Shown here: positions 18,441-33,722 of the stretch, piece after piece
Layout of the letters: the number at the start of each line of letters is the position of its first letter
Numbering within the stretch: position 1 is the stretch's first letter
NCBI GenBank assembly: GCA_014706295.1
Contig: JACSVZ010000004.1
Location: 10,326,465-10,390,464 of the forward strand
Direction: 5' to 3'
Origin: Lycocorax pyrrhopterus obiensis
Lineage: Eukaryota; Chordata; Aves; Passeriformes; Paradisaeidae
DNA: 64,000 nucleotides
Program-made: the position numbers and the translations under genes
Notes under the pieces: generated by a model
Told to the model about the DNA's origin: nothing
The model's database searches: none
What the model saw: only the letters and a program-made list of their open reading frames with translations

Positions 18441-20189
18441 TTCTAGGATCCTATGTATAAAATACCACCTTTTTAGCCAAATTAACAACGGAAAAGAAGT
18501 TATTATTGTACTCGGTACATGCATTAGTTTAAATGTTGTGAATATCTAACCTTGAACTTCTTACATCTGAAGTAAAGCACCCTGATACTAAAATATCACT
18601 TGTTCTGTGGAAATACTAGCCAAAATGAACAATTTACTAAGGGAATCTTCTGGGTAACAGGCCTAAGAAGTAGTAACTTAAAGTTTTTGTTGGTAGTGGA
18701 ATTATTGTACTCCCTGAGGTTTTTTCTCCCTGGAGTTTTTTCTTCCCAGAGTTGTTTTCTCCCTAAACTGAGACACTGATGGTTGTATGGAATGCCCATT
18801 TTCTCAGCTGTTCCATCACCTTCTCTTCACGAAGTGTGTATTGCTATAGCATTCAGGTGCCAGGGGCATCAGTTCTTACCAAAAACTACTTAAGGAATGT
18901 TTTGGAGTGTCCCATTTCTTTTTCTACCATGTATTCTATTTTTAGTTTTGTGAAGATCTATTACTTTATTCCAGTTCTAGAACTATTGATTGCTTTAATT
19001 CGATGCAGAACTTATATTTGTTACAGAACTCGTGATGTTATTTCCTAATGTCAGTTGCTTTCACTTCTGTAATTAAAAATGTAATTCCTATCAAGTACCA
19101 CTTCAGATTTGATGATTATATTCCCAGTCAATATCTTTTCTGACTCAAAAGCAGGACGCCCAATCTTAGAGTAATATTGCAGTTCCGAGGCAGCAGCTGT
19201 AGTAAGCTTTACTTGGTAAACTAACGCTGAGTTTCATAGGTAGCTGAGTTCAAAATACAAGCCAAAGTCATAACTCGGTGTCCACTTAGCACAGATTTGC
19301 GTAGCATCTTGTCCACGCCTGACTTACTGTCTGTGATTTTTTTTTTTTTTGCCTATAATTGTTTCTGAATTTCTAAAAGAATAGCTGAGCTGGAGCTACT
19401 GCCAAGAGGTTTTGTTAATCACATCTCAAACAAAGCATTCCTCAGATGATTTTGCCTCCAGGATTCAACTTCGAAGGCATTCTCAGGGGGAGCTGCAGTG
19501 CTGTCACAGAACTGTTGAGTCAACAGATGTAGAGCACTTGTTTGATGCATGGATGACTGATCTTCGATTACCACCTTTCACAAAACAAACGAAAACATCT
19601 GTTCTTTTATTTATATGTGAGCTTTCCAAGTAGGAGTGTACAGCTTTCTTTTGTTTATTTTTGTTGTGTGTGTTCTTTTTCCCTCCTGACTCACTGAATC
19701 TTCATTGTATGGAAAGTGAAACTTTGAGCACTGAATGGGTTGGATGATTGCATCTCTATTCAGGACGTTTTACAGCATGGTGGCTGGTATTTTTTGATAC
19801 CTAAAAGTTTATTATCCCATAGAAGATAGCTAAGCACAGAGTTTTAAATTCAATTCTATCCCAAAGATATGGCATTAAGATAATAGTATGATTATTTATT
19901 AGCCTATGTTTGGAGCAGACTTAGTTGTTCTGCTTTGGGAAAGAATTCAGGTTTATGAACCCAAAGGCTTCTGAAGTGTTTCCTTACAGAGAGTTAGTAA
20001 ATCTTCACAAGTATAAAATTACTCAGTCCCTGCACTCCTTCCTGGCATTTTCTGCTGGACAGCTTGGCTTTGTTATACTGGCTCTCCTAGATCTCTGAAT
20101 AGTCACATAGAGACTGTGCATAATTTTAGAAGTCTTGAGAATTGAAATCAGAGCCCCTTAGCTGTAAAAAGGATTTGAGAGTTAGATCA
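18441..20189. other. Intergenic, nothing recognised
   Basis: AT-rich sequence without an identifiable exon or repeat. Confidence 0.6.
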
Positions 20190-20300
20190 CAGAATGGCTT
20201 GGGTTGGAAGGGACCTTAAAGCTCATCTAGTTCAACCCCCCTGCCATGGGGAGGGACACTTTCCACTACAGCACCACCCTGAGTGCTGCAGCAATACAAG
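20190..20300 (-). repeat. Short CR1 3' tail
   Basis: CACAGAATGGCTTGGGTTGG, then GAAGGGACCTTAAAGCTCAT and a CAACCCCCCTGCCATGGG segment, is a well-preserved inverted CR1 tail. Confidence 0.92.
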
Positions 20301-22754
20301 TGCTTCTGTGCACCTACTTGTTCAGTCTCTGCTTTTGAGTATTGCTGAATAACTCCATTTAACTGTACTGTAAATATTATTTGTTTTCGAGCTGTTAACC
20401 ATCTTGAAAACACATCAACATGACTTAGTAAATGTAACACTTGATGAATTTCCAAATGAATCTTGGCATAAGGCAAATGCATTTTAACACTGTGGTTTGT
20501 ATGCATGCTCCCTGCATATTTATTTTCAACTTCCAGTTGATTAGCTGCTTTGTCTTGTGTGCAGAAATGGCCTGTTTAATGCAGTAGGAAGTCGAGTAGG
20601 AGCCAGCATTTGTTAATAGATGCTTTGAACAGGCACAGTCAGACATTTTAAATTATTCTAACTGAGCAGGAATTCTAATTTATTTCTAAAGATAGAAGTA
20701 CAACAACCCAATTACCTAGTTTCCTCACAGAGTGTAATGAGTACAATTAGCATAAAATTGGTCTATAAATTTAATGGGCAATTTCTTGTGTGGACATTGA
20801 AAACACTAGTAAAAATGTGGCAAGCTATATTAGAGTCCAAATAGTAACTTGTTCCCATTGGATGCTTCCTTGACAGAAGGCATTACTGTAAAATATCAAT
20901 CAAATCTGTTCAGTACAAGGAGTTTCTAAGGTTCAAACAGGCATGCCAGTAGGTCTGAAAGTTCCTTCAATAAGAGAATTTTGTTGGCTGGGTTGGCAGT
21001 AGGGTTTTTTACCTTTTAAAGATGGTATTCTGACTGTGAGTTCGAACTTGTAGTATATGTGAGGATGTGGCCAGTTCTGTGTGTGTAGCCTCATAACAAT
21101 AGCTGGATCAGTTGTTCTAAATGTAGAATATACACACAGCTGATAATAAAGATAATAAAGTACTATTTAATACTCTTGAAAGTGGAGGGGGTACTGGAGT
21201 GTCACAGCTGATGCAGAGGTTCTCAAATCACGATTCTGGCTGGTGCCAGCGCTTGTGCAGGTGGTTGGATGTAACCAGCTGTGGGGCATTTCGGAAGTTC
21301 TAGATGGTGGAACCCAAAGGATAATTTTGCCTCCCTTCTATGGCTGATTTGTTTATCATGGGAAGTTCTCTGTGTGAACGTATTTTCATCTAGTACAGTA
21401 AACTGAGATGTAGCATAAGTTGTGGTGGCCTGCTGAGACTAAAGTGGTGAAAATTAATGCTGTGAGAGAGAACACATGCTTAGAAGAACATGAAGTTTCT
21501 TCTGCTTTGTCTGTTCCCTAGAGAGTGAATAAACAAACAAAAAACCCAACCCTGAGGCTTGAAGATTCAGACCAAGTTCTTCAAAGTATATTTTCATGAT
21601 GGATTTTTGATTTCACCCTAGTGCAAGCTGACATTACTGGAAAGAGAGATAAATGTAAAAGACTTTTCTATAAAACAAACTTACCAATCATGAAAATGCT
21701 TTAATTCCGTCAGGAGTGCATCCATTTTAAAGGTACTTGTATTGCATTATTCTGTTAAGTACAATGAATAAAATTGTAGCCGCGACTGTGAAAATAGCAA
21801 GTTATTTCTTGTGCATTAGAACAGCAACTCTCTTAGGGATTTATGCCCTACCACACTTTTCCCTGTCTGATAATTTCATACAGCGCACTTGCCTGCCTTC
21901 CTCTTTTGCCTTATCACTGAGCAAATGAAATAGTTTGCAGGTTCTGGGCTGCTTTGGAGAGCTGGTGGGCCACTGTGTGTACTCTGTGACTAGGAGCCTG
22001 TCAAAAAATCCAGGCGGTGTGTTCAGTTTACTTGGTTGTAGGGCCATTAAAAGATATATCTTTGCATTTCTAGGATTTAACTCAGGGCAATGTAAATTAT
22101 TTTATTAAAATATATTAACACATAATTAACAATTCTGTTCCAGGTTAAACCCAAAGAATGTTAATCCTATGGGGTTTCTAACTTTGGTTTATTCAAGAAA
22201 TAGTATTTTAAAGTAGGTATGAAAAAAATGGGTTTTTTTAAGTTCCTGAACTCAATGTGAACCCCACAGCAAGGGGAGAAAAGCATGGAGTAGTCCATTG
22301 CTGGCCTCCCTCAAACTGAGCTGTACTCTACTAAAATAGAAGTTCTTAGGGAGGAGAAGTGTTCTTAGGTCTTTTGTTCAGAGAGAGTCACAGAAAAGAT
22401 AGGTCAAAGCCTTAAATAAATCTCTTGGGAGAGTATATTCATATCTTACCTGGTAAATCAGTGCATCTCTCTTCACTAGTAGCTGAAGATAAAAGATCCG
22501 ATTCTCTGATACGGGTGTTTTGGCAGTAGAACTAATAAGTAAAATATTTTGTTGGTCTGTGTAGGAATTTGGGTGTGTTTGACTTGGAATGTAAGAACCG
22601 CCTCACTTAATCCTGATTATAGGAATAAAGTTATTCACAGGTAGTGCAGGAAGGGGCTGATTTTTGTGGCTGTGCTCACGGGGGTAGCTACTCCTGAGCC
22701 CCAGCAGTGTTTCAGGGCTGCCCTCACTTCTGCAGGCAAAAAAATTTAAAAAAA
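20301..22754. other. Intergenic, nothing recognised
   Basis: AT-rich sequence without an identifiable exon or repeat. Confidence 0.6.
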
Positions 22755-22907
22755 AATTTGGAAGTTTCCATCTCTGGAAATATGGTCAAGCTGGATGGGA
22801 CTCTGAGCAACCTGATCTGATTGAAAGTGTCCCTGCTCATTGCAGGTAGGTTGGATTAGATGGCCTTTAAAAGACCCTTAAACCCAAACCATTCTATGAT
22901 TCTGTGA
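22755..22907 (+). repeat. Short CR1 3' tail
   Basis: CAAGCTGGATGGGACTCTGA, GCAACCTGATCTGATTGAAA and the terminal CCATTCTATGATTCTGTGAT octamer repeats identify a plus-strand CR1 end. Confidence 0.93.
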
Positions 22908-25900
22908 TCTTACTAAAGTGGAGATTGTAATGTATTTCTCCCATAAAGTGCTTTGTGATTGACAAACTAGGACTAGATGTAAGCACAAAGCAAACCCCTG
23001 TTTCCCAAGAAGTTTCAGAAGTTAAAAATATCCATATAGATAAATTTGGAAGTTGGCTGCAAGGTCGGGTAAGTAGAGCAACATTATTGCTTGTAAAAAT
23101 AATTGTGTTGATTTTTCTCTTCTGTGAATTTTTTTCAGCACAGGCTTTTACCATCTATTGGAAGCAGAACACTTGTGCTCTGAAATGAATAATTAGCTGT
23201 TGAAGTAGGTCTGTACTGTGTCAGTACTGTCTTCCACTTGCCTTCTCTTATGTAACAGAGAAATTAAAACTAAAATGGGGAAAAGTTACTAAATCCTATA
23301 CAGAGGTTTAACTTTTAAGTGAAAATGGGATTGTGATGTTAGGAAGATGCTGCTTGGGAAAGACACCTTTCCTCCTAGTGTTCTCCTAGTAATCATGTTT
23401 TCAGCAGTGTTCTTGCAGAACTGAATTTCTGAGCATACTTCATTTAAAAAAATAATAGTGATTAAAACTAATATGATGCCATTAACTATTTTTGTGGAAT
23501 GGTACCATGAGAAGCAAATCATTTAACAGTAATAAGGACATTAAATTCAGCATTCTATGAACCATATATGGTTTGTATTTTAGTAAAACATGCACATTTC
23601 ATTTTTTATAATGTACATTGCATAAATGCTGAATGTGATTACTCTTTTTTGTCTATATTTGCAGCTATTGTCACTTGTATTAAGCCGTTTTGCAACTTTT
23701 TTGACTGTGGAATACAGCTAACTGTATGTTGCTGTCTATAATTAACTGTTTTATTAAAAGGCATAATTATTTATTTAAAAAATTATTAAAATTCCTGTTC
23801 TGGTAAAGTTTACTCAGCAACACAATATAAACTGACCACAGGAGAATGAAGTCTATGATGGAAAAGAAATGTAATTTGGAAAGGTACCGCTCTAATAGAG
23901 GAATGCAGGTGATAACCATGAAGACCTGCCTCTTTCACTGAGAACTGGAATAGTGAAGACAAGGGAAGGAAACTGAGGGAAGGAAGATAGCTCATAACCT
24001 AAATGTTAAAATTTACACTCAAAACTAATGAGAGAGATGGGTTATTAACAGCTCAAGATTTTAAAAAGTAAAGTATATCTTTCGTTAACCTTCTTTAGTA
24101 ATTTAGATTTCATGTGTCTTTCCATTTCACCTTTTCATGCCCTGCCTTCTCTTTTATATACTGTCGACAACTCCCTGCTAGTTTTTCATTTCCAAGCTGT
24201 GTTACTTAGAGGTACTCAATTATATGTCACAATGGTGTCTTTCTTTCCATTTACTGAATGACAGAGTGCATATCATTTCTGCATTGATTCATATGTTACG
24301 TTGCCACAAATGCTTAGGCTTAAGACCTTGACATTAATTCCTTCTCCAAAGTCATTTATGTCAGGAAAACTCAATTGTTTGAGCATTCCTGGAAAGTAAA
24401 TGCAAGAAGTGCCCTGATATCATTAAATCAAATTCACTGAAAAGTATAAGAAGGAAAAAGGTGCAAAGTGAAGATATATGGCTGCAGATCTGAAGTGTGG
24501 TTAGACATGGAGATAAGCCTTGTAGCCTGCTTAAGCTCAGGTATTTTTATTGCTTATGCAGAAATTAGTTGCATGCATAATCTGACAGCAGGACAGCAGT
24601 TTGGCTGGAACAGCTCTGGAACTTTGACCTCCGGATTGCCAAACTACTGCATTTGGTGTTTTCCTTTGCTGCACACATTTGTTAGTGTTTTTTAAAGCTG
24701 CTCTGAAAGAGAGCAAAGGGTATAGCTACAAACAGTGAAACTGTGGCCAATACGTAAATAATGTCATTGTTCTAAGTGGTCCGAGATTGTTGCAGGGATG
24801 GAAGTTTAGGCTCCGGATGAGGGAGCGTCTGCAAACGAAAGGCAGAAGGCACAAAGAATTGAGGAACGAATCTTAATTGTACTTTCTGTCTGCTCCTTGT
24901 TGCTCAGGCCCTGAAGTGCCAAGGTTGCTAAGTGGCTTGAATGTTTCTGAGATGTCTTTTTTTTTCCCAAGTGGAATAAAAGTAGTTCAGAGCAGCACAT
25001 TTGTTATAGTTCTGTGTTCAGTTGGAACGTAGAAGGACTTCTGAGGGCAAAACCCTTGTTTTGGGACCTGACTCAAGAGAGCATTTTTACTTCCTCTTCT
25101 TGTTACCAAAAATAAAAAGCATTACTAAGCTAATGATGTTTGCAGCTATGCCAGGGAAGCTGTATTGCTTCCATGTGATTGCACAGAGTATTGACAGAGA
25201 ACACTAGGAAAAGGGCTCAGAAACACAGGGCATTTGGAGAGGAGAGCTCAGAGGGCACCACGGGCTAAGCTAAAGCCTGAGATATCAGTTCACGTAAGTG
25301 TCAGAGACTTTCAAACCTGAAAATGAAAAGCTGAAGTGTCAAAGGTAAAGGAATAGTAAAAGCAGCTTGTCAAGGGTGGGGTGGTCAGCAGCTGGATCCC
25401 CAATACACCGAAGAACTCAGGGTGACAAGCAGGAAAAGGGGTACTGTCAAAAGTATCTACTGTGGTTTCAGGGTCAGAGAGAGAGAGGAAAACAAGTTTA
25501 TAGAACAACATGAAAGATAAGGAGAAATAGGTTTGAGTGTTCTAATGATGGGAAAGAACAAGTTTGAATGAGGGGAAAGGGATCTGACAAACTTGAAACT
25601 TTCTTTTTGTTAGTTAGCTGGAGATGACAAGGCACACCTTCATTTCTGGTGCTAAAAATGGGAGGTTGGAGTACAGCCAACAGATATTTAGATCACTCAA
25701 AGGCAGAAATGACTTTTGGAAATACTGAGACTAGGTGATGTCATTTAGGTGAAAGAGACCAAGTGTACCAAAAGAGGCTGCAGGAAAAGGAAATCTGTCT
25801 TTTTATCAGCTTATTCAATCAGATTAAGTTTTAGGAGGAGAAGTAGTTATTGCTTCTCCTTTCTTCTTTGACATTATATAGATTGATAGGTGCAGTCATT

Positions 25901-28900
25901 GAAAATATTTTAAAAGTTATTATGAAGATAAGATTTGGCCTTTGTCATCCTGGTCACTCAGATACGTCGAATTTCAGTGAAGGAAAGGAAAAAGTACGTT
26001 GTAGATGGAAAAGGATTGGAAGTAGTAGAGCAACAGGAATTACTTTGCTATATAAAACACTGAAAAAGTTTTGGCGAGAGGTTGACTGGAACAGGTTCAG
26101 TGACGAAGGTGAGAGGCTGAAAATGAGACGAGTCAGTGTGGGGAGTGGTATAGGCTGACTCCTACTCTATGTGAAATTCATGGTCAGCTCAGTATTTCTT
26201 GGCACTGTGAACAAGGTTGAGTTTTAGTGCCTAGGAGGTGAGAGGAAAATAAATTTCCTCTCCCAGAGAGGATGAAAACCGACTCCTGTGGCTGCTGCTA
26301 CCTGCCAGAGAGTGAGTAAATCTGCAGCCATTGTAGACAAGAAGTCAGATGCAGTGCCATGGCAACTGCTCTCAGACCAAGCGAGTCTGCCTCTTCTTGC
26401 TTTCTTATGTTATGCTTTTTCTATCCCATTGGTCTGAAAGGTTATTTATCTTTTCTCTCCCTTCCCCCCAGTAATTGCTTGCTTTGATAATAGTGCATAA
26501 AAATGAGGAAAGACGTCATCCAAATTGTTAAGGATTAAGATAAGAACACAGGGATTAAATCACTTGAGAAGACATCAACAATACTGATTGTTTTTAATGG
26601 ACAGATGAGAATGTATGTTTCTGTTTTCTGAATAAAACCTTTTCCTCAGCACAACAGCAAAATAAAGTCTGTCAGTAGGATTGATTTAAGGATACAGATG
26701 AGAAAGTACTTCAGGATATCTGTTTTATGTTGGCAGCTTCATACAATAGTCCATTAGTTTTTGAAGGCTCTAGTGGAGTCATGCTGGCTTGAAAGTTTCT
26801 CAGAGTTTTCATGCTGATTCGTAAAACTTTTTGTGCCTGGGGTCTTCAGGAGCTCGATATCTGTCTTTGGGGACATCCTTCAGAATACTGAAGAAGCCTT
26901 GGTGACTTCAGTAAAGGGCCCAAAAGACCTTTAATCTTGATTTGGGAGCTCAAATGCCACAGAAGCTATCACAGGCCTTATTTGCAGTGGTTAATTATTC
27001 ACTATTTTAAAAAGGTGAACCTTACTTTCAGCCTTGAATCTGGAGTTTGCAGCTGTTGCATTGATTATGGATTGCTATAATAAGACTGTAGCACTTCAGA
27101 GTAAAAACATACCCAAGAGTGGATGGTGATCAAATTATGTTTTAACACACTTGGATGAAAAATAAAGTAAATGTCTTTAGAACTGCTTATTCTTTAAATA
27201 GCATTTAATTGAACTAAGGACTCTATATTTAACAGGGAAGATATTTTTACCCATTTCCCCTCAATTTTTATGCTTAATTTCTTTCAATTTTTTTGAGGGA
27301 ACTTGACTTTTTTTCTAGAAGAGATTCATTTAGCTAAAGACAATATTTTTTCCTTTACAGTTTTACTGACTCTAGATATGGTACAGAGTAGATCACTTTT
27401 GATGCAAAGAATATCTATGTATGATGATTATATAAGTGAGAGGTATGGTTGCACAACCTGAGGATGTGAAAACCTGCTGTCCATAATTTTTAATATGCAT
27501 AAAGCTTCATAGCACGCTATTTTGTGTACTGATCACAGAATAAATCCTTTGATGACAGAACAACTGCATTCTCAGGACCAAATGTGGATTGATTTCGCCA
27601 GTGTGAGAAAGAAAGTATACAGTACAGAAGTTCTTAGAGCAGCTTTCCTGTTCAAAAGCCCTTTGGTAATGGTGGACAAAAAAGCAGCAGTAGAAGTAAG
27701 TGAGATTTTACACTTCTGCAGCACAGCTAAGCCATGAGCCAGACCTTAGTGTTTTAACATGCATTAAGTATTCTATGGTTTAATGAGATCTTGAGCTTTG
27801 GCTCTGAAGATTGTTAGTGCCCTGGTGAATAGCCCTTCAGACTTCAGGCATACAATGAGAATTTGCTTCCTCTTTCAATTCTTCAACTTCTTGGATAGAA
27901 TTTATTATTTCCCTAAATATAAGCAGCTGTCAAAATTCATTATATATTATAGTACCCCTTTTTGCTATTTTTAACTCCATCTCATTAAGTGGATTACATG
28001 GTTTCCTTTAGTAATTAAGTGCAGATTAAATATTATATTAAAAACATGACAAATAACACTTTTTTAACTGCCATTATGAAATTTTTAAAGGCAAAAGAGC
28101 TACTCTGATGTTTTTTTCCAGAAATGTTGGTCAACAAAATAAACATATCTTTTCCTTGCTAATGTGATTGTAGAGTCAAAAATGTCAAGATGAAATGTGC
28201 TCTGTTCTTTCCCACTTAAATTCCATTCAAAGATAATTCATTTTTTGCCTATTTTAGCCTTTCATTCTTTGGGTAATAATGACTTCCTTCCAAGAATTTT
28301 GTTGGATATGGGTTATCTGGACAGCAGGAAACCTAAATATTAGTAGAATCAGGGAACAGAGAAAAAATGTAAATCTAGTAGGGGCTTGCATATTAATTTG
28401 GTAAGTATTGACTTTATTTGATAATCAAATAGCATTTCTATTTCCACCAGCTACATAGAGTCAAATCAATCCATGAAAATTACTTGTAAAAATTCTCCTG
28501 CATGTTTTAAAATTTGATCAAGACAAGCATTATGGACCCAAACCTTTCTTCATATGTACTTGCAGAGTCCCAAATCTAAATTCAGCCTATTTAACATCAA
28601 TCAATTAAGTCTCTATAGAAGTAAGAGAGGGATTCGTTCATCCAGGGATTTGATTCCCACCTAAGACTTGTGTCACCCTTGAAAGCACCTCTCTGCTTTT
28701 ACTGCCCATAAGGCAGTGCAAGGCAGCCACTCTCCAGCTCCAAGTGGCCCATTAATGCCTAAAGTTGGGGGAATATAAACTCGGTGGTCCCCACTGAGCT
28801 CAGTGTAGCCAAACTGCTCAGTGTAACTTGGTCCTGTGTCTTTGGAGTTAAGCTCTACATTCGCCTCCTGCTTTTCTTCGAGTTTGGTTCAGGTATGGCT

Positions 28901-31900
28901 TAAGTATAAAGTAAGTGTATGTTGTTAATTATCTCAATCTGGATCCTAGAGCGATTTCTTTGGGTAATTCTGTTGCTAATTCTGATTTATCTGATTTCAA
29001 ACTAAGTCACCAATACATAATTTCTAAGAGCTAAATTCTGCTCCCCAGGTTGGAATGTAGTGACAATCAGCCCATTCTGTCACAGGTGCTCAAGTGAAGC
29101 TACAGCATTTTCTGGAAAAGAACAAAAAGCAGCCATCATGCTACCCTTATGCACCTGAGCAGCTGCATTAGACTTAGCCATTATCAAGCCCTTAATGATG
29201 GCAATTTATCAAATTAGCCTTAAAATAATACATACCTTTTTCCAAATGCTATACCATTAGCATGCCCAATTCTGACTGTCTTTATCAAATAGTAAAAAGC
29301 TTTCTTTAAAATAAAACAGTCTTTCCACTCACCTCGAAAAGGTGAAATCAGTTTGATATATTCTACATTTTCATTTTGTTTCATATCAATTGAAAAATAT
29401 TAAAATGCACAAAAATGTTTCCCTGATTAGCTTTTTAATCTGATTTCTTGCTAAAAGTGATTATTGCACATGCAGTCCCACTTAGATTTGTCATGACAAA
29501 ATAGCCGTAGTTTAGCATGGGAGGTGGAAAGTGACTGAATTTGAGGTCATATGTGAAGAGTTGGATATTTCAGCAGGAAAGAATTCTCTCTAAAGAACAA
29601 GGTCAGGTTAACTCTGCTAGAACTAGACGAAGCAGCAATCTGGAATGCTTGTTGCGATGCACTGGTATATATGGAAGATGTTACTTTTTATGAAAACATG
29701 AAATGGTGTTCCAAAGTATTATCACTGAAAATACATTCCCTGCTCTGCCCAGCTGATGCTAGTATCTCTGAAAGTGCTCACCAAGTAGAAAATTAATGAA
29801 TACATATATATTTATGTGTGAGTGATTTATATATGTCTTTTGAGAGGGCAAGCCTTAGGCACAAGAAACTACTTACATCTTTGTTATTTTGCACAGCCTT
29901 GCAGACTATGCTGACCTAGTAAGTCAGAATTGTTCCTTCTTTTCTGACAGTGGGGATAGAAAGGAGACTCACCTTCTGATTCAATTGCTTTTCCTACAGC
30001 ACTGAAGTAGGAATGAACTTTCTCCTGGTTTGATACTGTCTGGCAGCCTCAGTTCCCCTTTTGCTGGAGACCTAGAACCTACTCTGATTCCATATTTGCA
30101 GCCTATTATCTTTATTTCATATTTCTGGGTTTTATAACTTTTGCAGTATTGGATCTTAGGATCTAGATCGAAATCTTATCATTCTGGGCACAGTGAAAAC
30201 AAGTACAAGAACCAGCTCCCACCCTGAGTAGTCTTAAAATACAATCTGCTCTTCTGCAAGCTTTAATTTCTGTAGGCTGTGTCTGTGTTAGCAAACAGCG
30301 TGGAGCAGTGGATGTGGATGTGCAGGTACTCACTGTGTGGGCTTTGAAGGGGTGAGGGGTGGCTTTACATCAGACTAGTTAAGATCTCATTCTGTGAACT
30401 AAATGCCCATTAATGGTGCACTACCAATTTAGTTGCACCTTAAGCTAATCGAGGTAGTGCACATCAAAACTGGTCCACAGTGTGAACCAAATCAGGTAAA
30501 TGGGGACAGTGAGATTTGCTTTGAAAAGTGCATTCTTGAGCACAAGGAGCAAACCCAAGACTTTGTGTAAAACTTGCTATTGTAGTAGCGCAAACAGGAT
30601 TGGTGTCCAAGACATACACATGCTGAGTGCCTAGGGAATCCATGTGTCTAAATGGATCCAGTTGAAACCAGTGGCTTAGTATCTTCTGGTAATGCTTGGT
30701 TTCTATGATTTTTCTGTGCCCAAAACACAGGCCTTAATGACTTACACACCACTCACAAGTTTTTTGTGTGTGATAGTGAGCACAACTCAAGAAACACTGT
30801 TAGAGCAGAGGGCTGAAACATATCCGCATAAACACCCAAACCACTGTTGCCTTTTGTGTTGCTCCCGTTTTGCCCCAGACCCCCAGATAATTATAACAAA
30901 AAAAAAATCTGAGTTTCCCCCAAACCTTCTGTTACCCAACACATAGTTTAGTGCTTAAATGCTCAATTTTTGTCCATCTTCAATCTTTTTAGTCCAATAG
31001 CAGTTGTTAAAAAACTGTAAGACCTAAAGCTGAGATGAAAAACAAGCAGTATATAGTGACCCAGAGGTATCAAACCAGCCAGCTTATGCTAAACATAATG
31101 AAACTGCATAAACATGTTGGGTAACTAGAATAAACATGCACAAGGAAATATTTCCAATATTCTTTTCTCTTCTTGGTAATTATTGGACAGTTCAGTAAAA
31201 AAAGAACAGTAGCTGGAAAAATTCAGTGCCAGGGCTTACACTGGAAATTATCAACAATTCACCCTTCATGTGGTTGCAGATATAAAGCCAACACAAAATT
31301 AGAAATAATGGTCTTATTTACCAAAACATAGGGTTTCTGTTGGCTCTGTATGTTTCTGTTAGCTCTCTATTTGCTATTCCTGCACTAAGGACACTATTTC
31401 AAGACTGTTGGTTTGCAAAATAAGATACTTTCATTTTACCATCACTCATGTAAACTGGCTGTTCTACTGATGATGCTTTAAGGATAAAATTATCTCTGGC
31501 AAAACCAGAATAATATAAGAAAACTCAACTTGATTATATTAACTTCAAATGGTGAAATATGGTTTCAGCCATTACAAACAGAATTTCTTATGAAGCTCAC
31601 TATGCTTCAGAAACAGTTAAAAGTAAAAATTTATGACTAAAAGTACAACATGGCTACTTTTTTTTTTTTGAAGTGTAGCATAATCTTGGGAATTAGGGAA
31701 ACTTCTAGTTGGTGCTTCAGTATCACGGCTAGCAATGCTCCTACCCCTACCCACCTGCAGAACGGAGCTTGGCACCATTTCCCACAGGAAGCTTAGTCAG
31801 CTCTGTTAAATAAATTGCAATAGTATGGTTTTAAGTTGTATGACAAAACTTAACACCTACTCTTGCAGTTAATGTAGGGTACAGTCATTTTGAAAGAATA

Positions 31901-32214
31901 AAGTATTTGGGGAACCTGTAACTCAGAGGGCTGAGCTGGTTTTGCTTGTAATGTCAGGGAAGCAGCACAGGTCTCGCAAGCTATGGCTCTGCTGGCTCAG
32001 CTTGATTTCTAAGAAGGCTTAAATGTAGTTCTCTCATGCTCTGCAAGACTAAATAGGGTATAAATATAATCAAATATGAAGCCATTAAAGCTGCAAAGCT
32101 GTGCCATCAGGTTCATTTTCTTGGCTTAAAGCACTAGTGCACAGTTGAAATTTGAGATGCAAGGCTACAGTGGCACGAAATGCAGCAAGTTATGTCTGAT
32201 GGAACAGCTGCATG

Positions 32215-32272
32215 GTGGGTTTTTTGGTTGCTGTTTGTTTTGGTTGGTTTTGTTTTGGTTTGGGGTTTTTTT
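32215..32272. repeat. T/G-rich low-complexity tract
   Basis: Irregular GGTTT/TGTTTT units, the mirror type of the A/C-rich tract at 13,051-13,108. Confidence 0.7.
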
Positions 32273-33677
32273 ATGGAATATGTCAGCTACTGAAACTAGA
32301 AATGTTTTTCAGGAATAGGGATACCTATTTGATTTAGTAAAGATTTCATAGCCACTCTTTGGAAATTCTGATGAAGAATTGGAAGAGATTTCATAGCCTT
32401 GTGGTTTTCATTCAAAAAAAATCAATAAAAATAACGAAAACCCACCTACCTCAAAACCTTAAGTTTTGTATGGAATTTAGAATAAAAATGGTCTTGATCT
32501 CAATATCTTTGATATTTCCAGTGTAGGCTACTGAGAACTGGACATAGTCTAGTGAACTCAATGGCTCAGAAATGCAGATAATCACAGACTCATAAAGGCT
32601 GGGAGCCCACAAATCAAGCCAATGGAAACTGATGTAGAGTCTGGGGTATGCCATTTTTGCTGTGTGTTCCAAGATTTTTGGTAGCTACACCCTGGAATGA
32701 AAAGCATTAATGATAATTGAGATTAGAAAGATAGAAATCTACAGCAGATCCTGCAGATATTCTAGTGAAGCTCCTTCCATGTACCCAAGGAAATAGTACT
32801 GTACCATATTCAAAATAGAAGTAATTCTTAGAGATAATTCTAGAGATTATTATTATTATATCAGACATTTTTATTATTTTGATTGAATTAATGTCTTTTT
32901 ATGTATTAGTGTATTTTTTTGTAAGAAATATATGGTTCTTCAGAGCATTTAAAATGAACAAAGGGGAAAGATAAGTGCATAGTTCATGGACCATTTGCAG
33001 CCCACCATTCTGCACAAGAGAGAAAGTTCAGAGAAAAAAAAAAACAATCACCTGTACAATTTAAAAGAAGTTGCTGTGATGTTAAATAAAGAAGAAATAG
33101 AACTTCTCTTCCACAGTTTCCTCTCAACTGTGAGTTAAGTCTAAAGGAAAACCATGCTGAAGCACTGGAGAGACTTTTGACCAAGGCTGTGGAGGTTTCA
33201 CAGTTGAGAGTGTCAATTTCTAAATATAACTGCATTGTCGCACACTGTTTCTTGCAAAGCTGAAACAAACTGCCATCCTGACAATCTCTTATTGTACAAT
33301 TGCACATTAAAGTGTCACCCACTACAGAACTCCTTGTTGGTCATGTATTTTTTAATCTTGTCTACTGTAAAACTACAAGAAATATTGCAAAGGAACATTA
33401 GAGGAAAAATAAATGTTATTTTTTCAGGTTCTCTGCAGGAGACTGGAGCAGGCTGCCAGGCAGAAATTTCAAAAGCAGACTTGCTGTCTGAGATGCTATG
33501 GGAGCATGGAGCAGCTGAGGAGCAGAGAATTACTGTTATATAAGCCTTCTATTTCCTGGCTGAACAAGACAGGTCTCTGGTAGAAACTGAAGCCACGAAC
33601 TAACATGAATCCCTAATATGTGTGACAAAGCGTAACAGTGAAGTGGGAAAAGGCATCCAGGTGTCAGAGCTCTGCAG

Positions 33678-33722
33678 GATGCACCCCAGAGCTGCCCCAG
33701 GTGTCTGTCTCTGGGGTGCATC
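33678..33722. repeat. 14-bp inverted repeat, 17-nt loop
   Basis: GATGCACCCCAGAG at 33,678-33,691 is repeated in reverse complement at 33,709-33,722. Confidence 0.85.
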
